Below, in pieces: positions 60,902 through 64,000 of a stretch of 64,000 nucleotides of DNA (position 1 is its first letter; each line of letters opens with the position of its first letter). The stretch covers positions 4,154,001 to 4,218,000 of the forward strand of contig NZ_CP021731.1 in NCBI RefSeq assembly GCF_003628555.1, given 5' to 3'. The position numbers were made by a program, and so were the translations under genes. The notes beneath the pieces were generated by a model. It made no database searches, was not told the DNA's origin, and saw nothing but the letters and a program-made list of their open reading frames with translations. Source of the DNA: Azoarcus sp. DN11. GTDB taxonomy: Bacteria; Pseudomonadota; Gammaproteobacteria; Burkholderiales; Rhodocyclaceae.

Positions 60902-61333
60902 TTACAGCCCCTCCACCGTGATGCCCATGCTGCGCGCGGAACCGGCGATGGTGCGCACGGCGGCGTCCATGTTCGCCGCGGTCAGATCAGGCATCTTGGC
61001 CTTGGCGATCTCTTCGACCTGAGCACGCGTGATCGAGCCGACCTTGTCGGTATGCGGCTTCGGCGAACCCTTCTGGATCTTCGCTGCCTTCTTGATGAGG
61101 ACCGTCGCGGGCGGGGTCTTCATGATGAAGGTGAAGCTCTTGTCCGCGTAGGCGGTGATCACCACGGGGATCGGCAGACCGGGCTCCATGCCCTGGGTCT
61201 TGGCGTTGAACGCCTTGCAGAATTCCATGATGTTCAGACCACGCTGACCGAGCGCCGGGCCGATCGGGGGACTGGGGTTGGCTTTACCAGCTGGCACTTG
61301 CAGCTTGATATAGCCGATGATCTTCTTTGCCAT
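60902..61333 (-). CDS. rplK: 50S ribosomal protein L11
   Basis: A 143-residue protein of the GTPase-associated centre and thiostrepton site. [20 protein letters not shown] is diagnostic. The C-terminal RNA-binding domain is complete ([11 protein letters not shown]). Confidence 0.98.
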   Translation of the reverse strand: MAKKIIGYIKLQVPAGKANPSPPIGPALGQRGLNIMEFCKAFNAKTQGMEPGLPIPVVITAYADKSFTFIMKTPPATVLIKKAAKIQKGSPKPHTDKVGSITRAQVEEIAKAKMPDLTAANMDAAVRTIAGSARSMGITVEGL

Positions 61334-61361
61334 CGCGGCTAGCTCCTGTTATGAGTGCAAA

Positions 61362-61382
61362 CGCGCCGACAATTGCCGGCGC
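61362..61382 (-). repeat. Small inverted repeat between nusG and rplK
   Basis: GCGCCG and CGGCGC flank 8 nt. In minus-strand RNA the stem is followed by GTTTGC. It may be a weak attenuator; the rest of the 104-bp gap is featureless to me. Confidence 0.35.
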
Positions 61383-61437
61383 TCCTCCTGTCTGCCCGCG
61401 CGCGGCGGGCGTTTTCGGGCCTTGCGGCCCACCTGCA

Positions 61438-61971
61438 TCAGGTCTTTTCGACCTGACTGAAATCCAGCTCGACCGGCGTGGCACGACCGAAAATCGTGAC
61501 CATCACGCGCAGCTTGCTCTTGTCGTAGTTGACGTCTTCCACGGACCCGTGGAAATCGGTGAAGGGGCCTTCCTTGACGCGCACGACCTCGCCAAGTTCC
61601 CACAGCACTTTCGGACGCGGCTTGTCGACGCCTTCCTGCATCTGCTGCATGATCTTCTCGACTTCCTTCTCGGAAATCGGCGTCGGCTTGTTGGCGGTAC
61701 CGCCAACAAACCCGGTGACCTTGGGCGTCGACTTGACCAGGTGCCAGCTCTCGTCGTTCATGTCCATCTCGACGAGCACGTAGCCGGGAAAGAACTTCCG
61801 CTCGGAAATGCTTTTCTGGCCACTCTTCATCTCGATGACTTCTTCGACGGGAACGAGGATCTGCCCGAAGGAATCCTGCATCCCGGCACGCGCAATGCGT
61901 TCCACGAGCGCGCGTTGAACGGACTTCTCGAAGCCCGAATAGGCATGCACCACGTACCAGCGCTTCGTCAT
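61438..61971 (-). CDS. nusG: Transcription antitermination factor NusG
   Basis: A 177-residue factor that binds RNA polymerase with its N-terminal domain ([20 protein letters not shown]) and Rho or S10 with its C-terminal KOW domain ([20 protein letters not shown]). The start MTKRWYV is two bases after the secE stop. Confidence 0.98.
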   Translation of the reverse strand: MTKRWYVVHAYSGFEKSVQRALVERIARAGMQDSFGQILVPVEEVIEMKSGQKSISERKFFPGYVLVEMDMNDESWHLVKSTPKVTGFVGGTANKPTPISEKEVEKIMQQMQEGVDKPRPKVLWELGEVVRVKEGPFTDFHGSVEDVNYDKSKLRVMVTIFGRATPVELDFSQVEKT

Positions 61972-61973
61972 GA

Positions 61974-62321
61974 TTACTTCCAGCCCAGGATAAGGTCGTA
62001 GAGGACCCACTCGAGGCTCTTGTCAGTCAGCCACAGAAAAACCGCCATCACCACGGCGAAGGCGAACACCATTCCGGTCGTCTGCACCGTCTCCTTGCGC
62101 GAAGGCCACACGACCTTCTTCGCCTCGGTGATCGCCTCGCGCGCGAACTCGACGAAACGACGCCCGGGCTCGGACTGCCACGCAACCGCAGCTCCGGCCG
62201 CAACACCAGCCAGAACCGACAGCACGCGGAACACCATCGCTTGCTCGGAAAGCAGATAGAAGCCGACGACGCCGGCTGCAAGCAGGGCGAGAGCCAGCGC
62301 GAACTTGATCTTATCGGCCAT
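61974..62321 (-). CDS. secE: Protein translocase subunit SecE
   Basis: A 115-residue translocon subunit with three hydrophobic helices (about 5-22, 28-50, 85-105), as in the long E. coli form. The amphipathic [20 protein letters not shown] between helices 2 and 3 is diagnostic. It partners the SecY encoded at 35303-36628. Start 27 nt after tRNA-Trp; no strong ribosome-binding site. Confidence 0.95.
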   Translation of the reverse strand: MADKIKFALALALLAAGVVGFYLLSEQAMVFRVLSVLAGVAAGAAVAWQSEPGRRFVEFAREAITEAKKVVWPSRKETVQTTGMVFAFAVVMAVFLWLTDKSLEWVLYDLILGWK

Positions 62322-62348
62322 CTGGATAGAGAGAACCACGAATTTGAG

Positions 62349-62424
62349 TGGCAGGGGCAGAGGGAATCGAACCCCCAACCTTCGGTTTTGGAGACCGACG
62401 CTCTGCCAATTGAGCTATACCCCT
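62349..62424 (-). tRNA. trpT: tRNA-Trp (CCA anticodon)
   Basis: A 76-nt cloverleaf with encoded 3' CCA. Acceptor arms AGGGGTA and TGCCCCT pair fully with one G-U; the anticodon loop is TCTCCAA, giving CCA. Between tuf2 and secE, a common location in proteobacteria. Confidence 0.97.
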
Positions 62425-62488
62425 GCAGCAGAGACTACAAGGCGCCCCGACTAGCGAGACGCCCTCGATCAGGCAATCGCTACAGCAA

Positions 62489-63679
62489 TTACTCGATAAT
62501 CTTGGCGACGACACCGGCGCCGACAGTACGACCGCCTTCGCGGATCGCGAAGCGCAGACCTTCTTCCATGGCGATCGGTGCCAGCAGCTTCACCGTGATC
62601 GACACGTTGTCGCCCGGCATGACCATCTCGGTGCCTTCGGGCAGCGCGATCGAACCGGTCACGTCAGTCGTACGGAAGTAGAACTGCGGACGGTAGTTGT
62701 TGAAGAACGGGGTGTGACGACCACCCTCTTCCTTCGACAGCACGTACACTTCGCCCGTGAAGTGGGTGTGCGGCTTGATCGAGCCCGGCTTGCACAGGAC
62801 CTGACCACGCTCAACGTCTTCACGCTTGGTGCCGCGCAGCAGCACGCCGACGTTGTCACCCGCCTGCCCCTGGTCAAGCAGCTTGCGGAACATTTCGACG
62901 CCAGTGCAGATGGTCTTGACCGTGGGCTTGATGCCGACGATTTCGACTTCTTCACCGACCTTGACGACGCCACGCTCGACACGGCCGGTTACGACGGTAC
63001 CGCGACCCGAGATCGAGAACACGTCTTCGATCGGCAGCAGGAAGGGCTTGTCGATCGCACGCTCCGGGGTCGGGATGTACGAGTCGAGCGCATCGGCCAG
63101 CGCCATGATCGCACCTTCGCCCAGATCGCTCTTGTCGCCTTCGATCGCCTTCAGCGCCGAGCCCTTGACGATGGGAATGTCGTCGCCCGGGAAGTCGTAC
63201 TTCGACAGCAGTTCGCGCACTTCCATCTCGACGAGCTCGAGCAGCTCGGCGTCGTCGACCATGTCGCACTTGTTCATGAACACGATGATGTACGGCACAC
63301 CGACCTGACGGGCGAGCAGGATGTGCTCGCGGGTCTGCGGCATCGGGCCGTCGGCGGCCGACACAACGAGGATCGCGCCGTCCATCTGCGCGGCGCCGGT
63401 GATCATGTTCTTCACATAGTCGGCGTGGCCCGGGCAGTCGACGTGGGCGTAGTGACGGGTCGCGGTTTCGTACTCGACGTGCGCGGTGTTGATCGTGATG
63501 CCGCGCGCCTTTTCTTCCGGCGCCGCGTCGATCTGGTCGTAGGCCTTCGCCTCGCCGCCGAACTTCGTCGACAGGATCGTCGTGATCGCCGCGGTCAGGG
63601 TCGTCTTGCCATGGTCAACGTGGCCGATCGTCCCAACGTTTACGTGCGGTTTCGTCCGCTCAAACTTACCCTTAGCCAT
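62489..63679 (-). CDS. tuf: Elongation factor Tu (copy 2)
   Basis: A 396-residue EF-Tu identical in protein sequence to the str-operon copy, with intact [19 protein letters not shown] and NKCD motifs. It lies between tRNA-Thr and tRNA-Trp, like E. coli tufB. No strong terminator follows, so tRNA-Trp and secE may be cotranscribed. Differences from copy 1 are silent. Confidence 0.98.
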   Translation of the reverse strand: MAKGKFERTKPHVNVGTIGHVDHGKTTLTAAITTILSTKFGGEAKAYDQIDAAPEEKARGITINTAHVEYETATRHYAHVDCPGHADYVKNMITGAAQMDGAILVVSAADGPMPQTREHILLARQVGVPYIIVFMNKCDMVDDAELLELVEMEVRELLSKYDFPGDDIPIVKGSALKAIEGDKSDLGEGAIMALADALDSYIPTPERAIDKPFLLPIEDVFSISGRGTVVTGRVERGVVKVGEEVEIVGIKPTVKTICTGVEMFRKLLDQGQAGDNVGVLLRGTKREDVERGQVLCKPGSIKPHTHFTGEVYVLSKEEGGRHTPFFNNYRPQFYFRTTDVTGSIALPEGTEMVMPGDNVSITVKLLAPIAMEEGLRFAIREGGRTVGAGVVAKIIE

Positions 63680-63747
63680 GCCAGTACCTCTTTGACAGAA
63701 TCAGAAAACCGGACCGAACAGATCGACCACAACAACGCGAAAAGCCG

Positions 63748-63822
<75 letters not shown>

Positions 63823-63848
63823 TCCGTAAAACTCAAGCACACCAAGCC

Positions 63849-63922
63849 TGGAGCGGGTGAAGGGAATCGAACCCTCGTCATAAGCTTGGAAGGCTTCTGC
63901 TCTACCATTGAGCTACACCCGC
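63849..63922 (-). tRNA. glyT: tRNA-Gly (TCC anticodon)
   Basis: A 74-nt cloverleaf with encoded CCA. Acceptor arms GCGGGTG and CACCCGC; anticodon loop CTTCCAA gives TCC, reading GGA and GGG. Confidence 0.96.
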
Positions 63923-63987
63923 ATACAACGCAGACGATACGTCTTTGCACCCTGACCAACCCGAACAACGAGCCGATCACAGAAACT

Positions 63988-64000
63988 TGGTGGAGGGGGA
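63988..64000 (-). tRNA. 3' end of a tRNA, probably tRNA-Tyr (partial)
   Basis: The last 13 bases, read on the minus strand, are TCCCCCTCCACCA: an acceptor 3' arm with encoded CCA. In the conserved order tyr-gly-thr-tuf this should be tRNA-Tyr, whose acceptor 3' arm has this sequence. The anticodon is outside the window. Confidence 0.75.

Noticed and set aside
62425..62488. Terminator between tuf2 and tRNA-Trp
   Set aside because: Only a weak GGCG/CGCC pairing without a T-run is present, so cotranscription is more likely.

Overview
The window looks like a chromosome segment of a GC-rich betaproteobacterium. The best guess is the Azoarcus/Aromatoleum/Thauera group (Rhodocyclales), because a three-subunit acetone carboxylase operon sits on the same stretch as a betaproteobacterial uvrA/MFS/ssb locus and a continuous rpoBC-str-S10-spc-alpha block. 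The taxon is inferred from gene content; no marker was compared. Almost everything is on the minus strand.

Positions 1-8700: a minus-strand DUF2892/RND-pump/membrane-fusion operon (1-4414) starts at a perfect 9-6-9 palindrome that overlaps its promoter. A short CbiX chelatase gene overlaps tcdA (4469-5673). Then come a plus-strand Sel1-repeat protein, a minus-strand metallo-beta-lactamase-fold hydrolase and a plus-strand MalY/PatB-type PLP enzyme. A 25-bp inverted repeat separates malY from the convergent regulator gene.

Positions 8796-26580: a large sigma54-controlled ketone operon, read right to left. It runs acxA-acxB-acxC (acetone carboxylase beta, alpha, gamma), a YCF48-type beta-propeller, an MMPL/RND permease, a DUF1302 outer-membrane barrel, a DUF1329 periplasmic protein, an acyl-CoA synthetase (acetoacetate activation), the two subunits of a 3-oxoacid CoA-transferase, and finally an AcoR-family sigma54 activator (acxR-like). 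A -24/-12 promoter with two upstream copies of the same 15-bp motif lies before acxA, and another exact -24/-12 promoter lies before the activator gene. In this reading acetone is carboxylated to acetoacetate, activated to acetoacetyl-CoA by one of two routes and passed to thiolysis elsewhere. The four-gene envelope module in the middle has no obvious role for a small diffusible ketone and is the most interesting part of the window.

Positions 26721-31996: ssb and an MFS transporter (minus) diverge from uvrA and a 99-residue unknown protein (plus). Strong intrinsic terminators close both ends.

Positions 32026-64000: the translation/transcription superoperon, all minus strand. In transcription order it is tRNA-Tyr (partial), tRNA-Gly, tRNA-Thr, tuf2, tRNA-Trp, secE, nusG, rplK, rplA, rplJ, rplL, rpoB, rpoC, rpsL, rpsG, fusA, tuf1, rpsJ, the S10 group, the spc group with secY/infA/rpmJ, and the alpha group ending in rplQ. 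Stem-loops mark classical control points: rplL/rpoB, rpoC/rpsL, tuf1/rpsJ, rpsJ/rplC and the S10/spc boundary. At the last two a consensus -10 box is built into or directly against the hairpin. The two tuf genes encode identical proteins and differ at about ten nucleotides.
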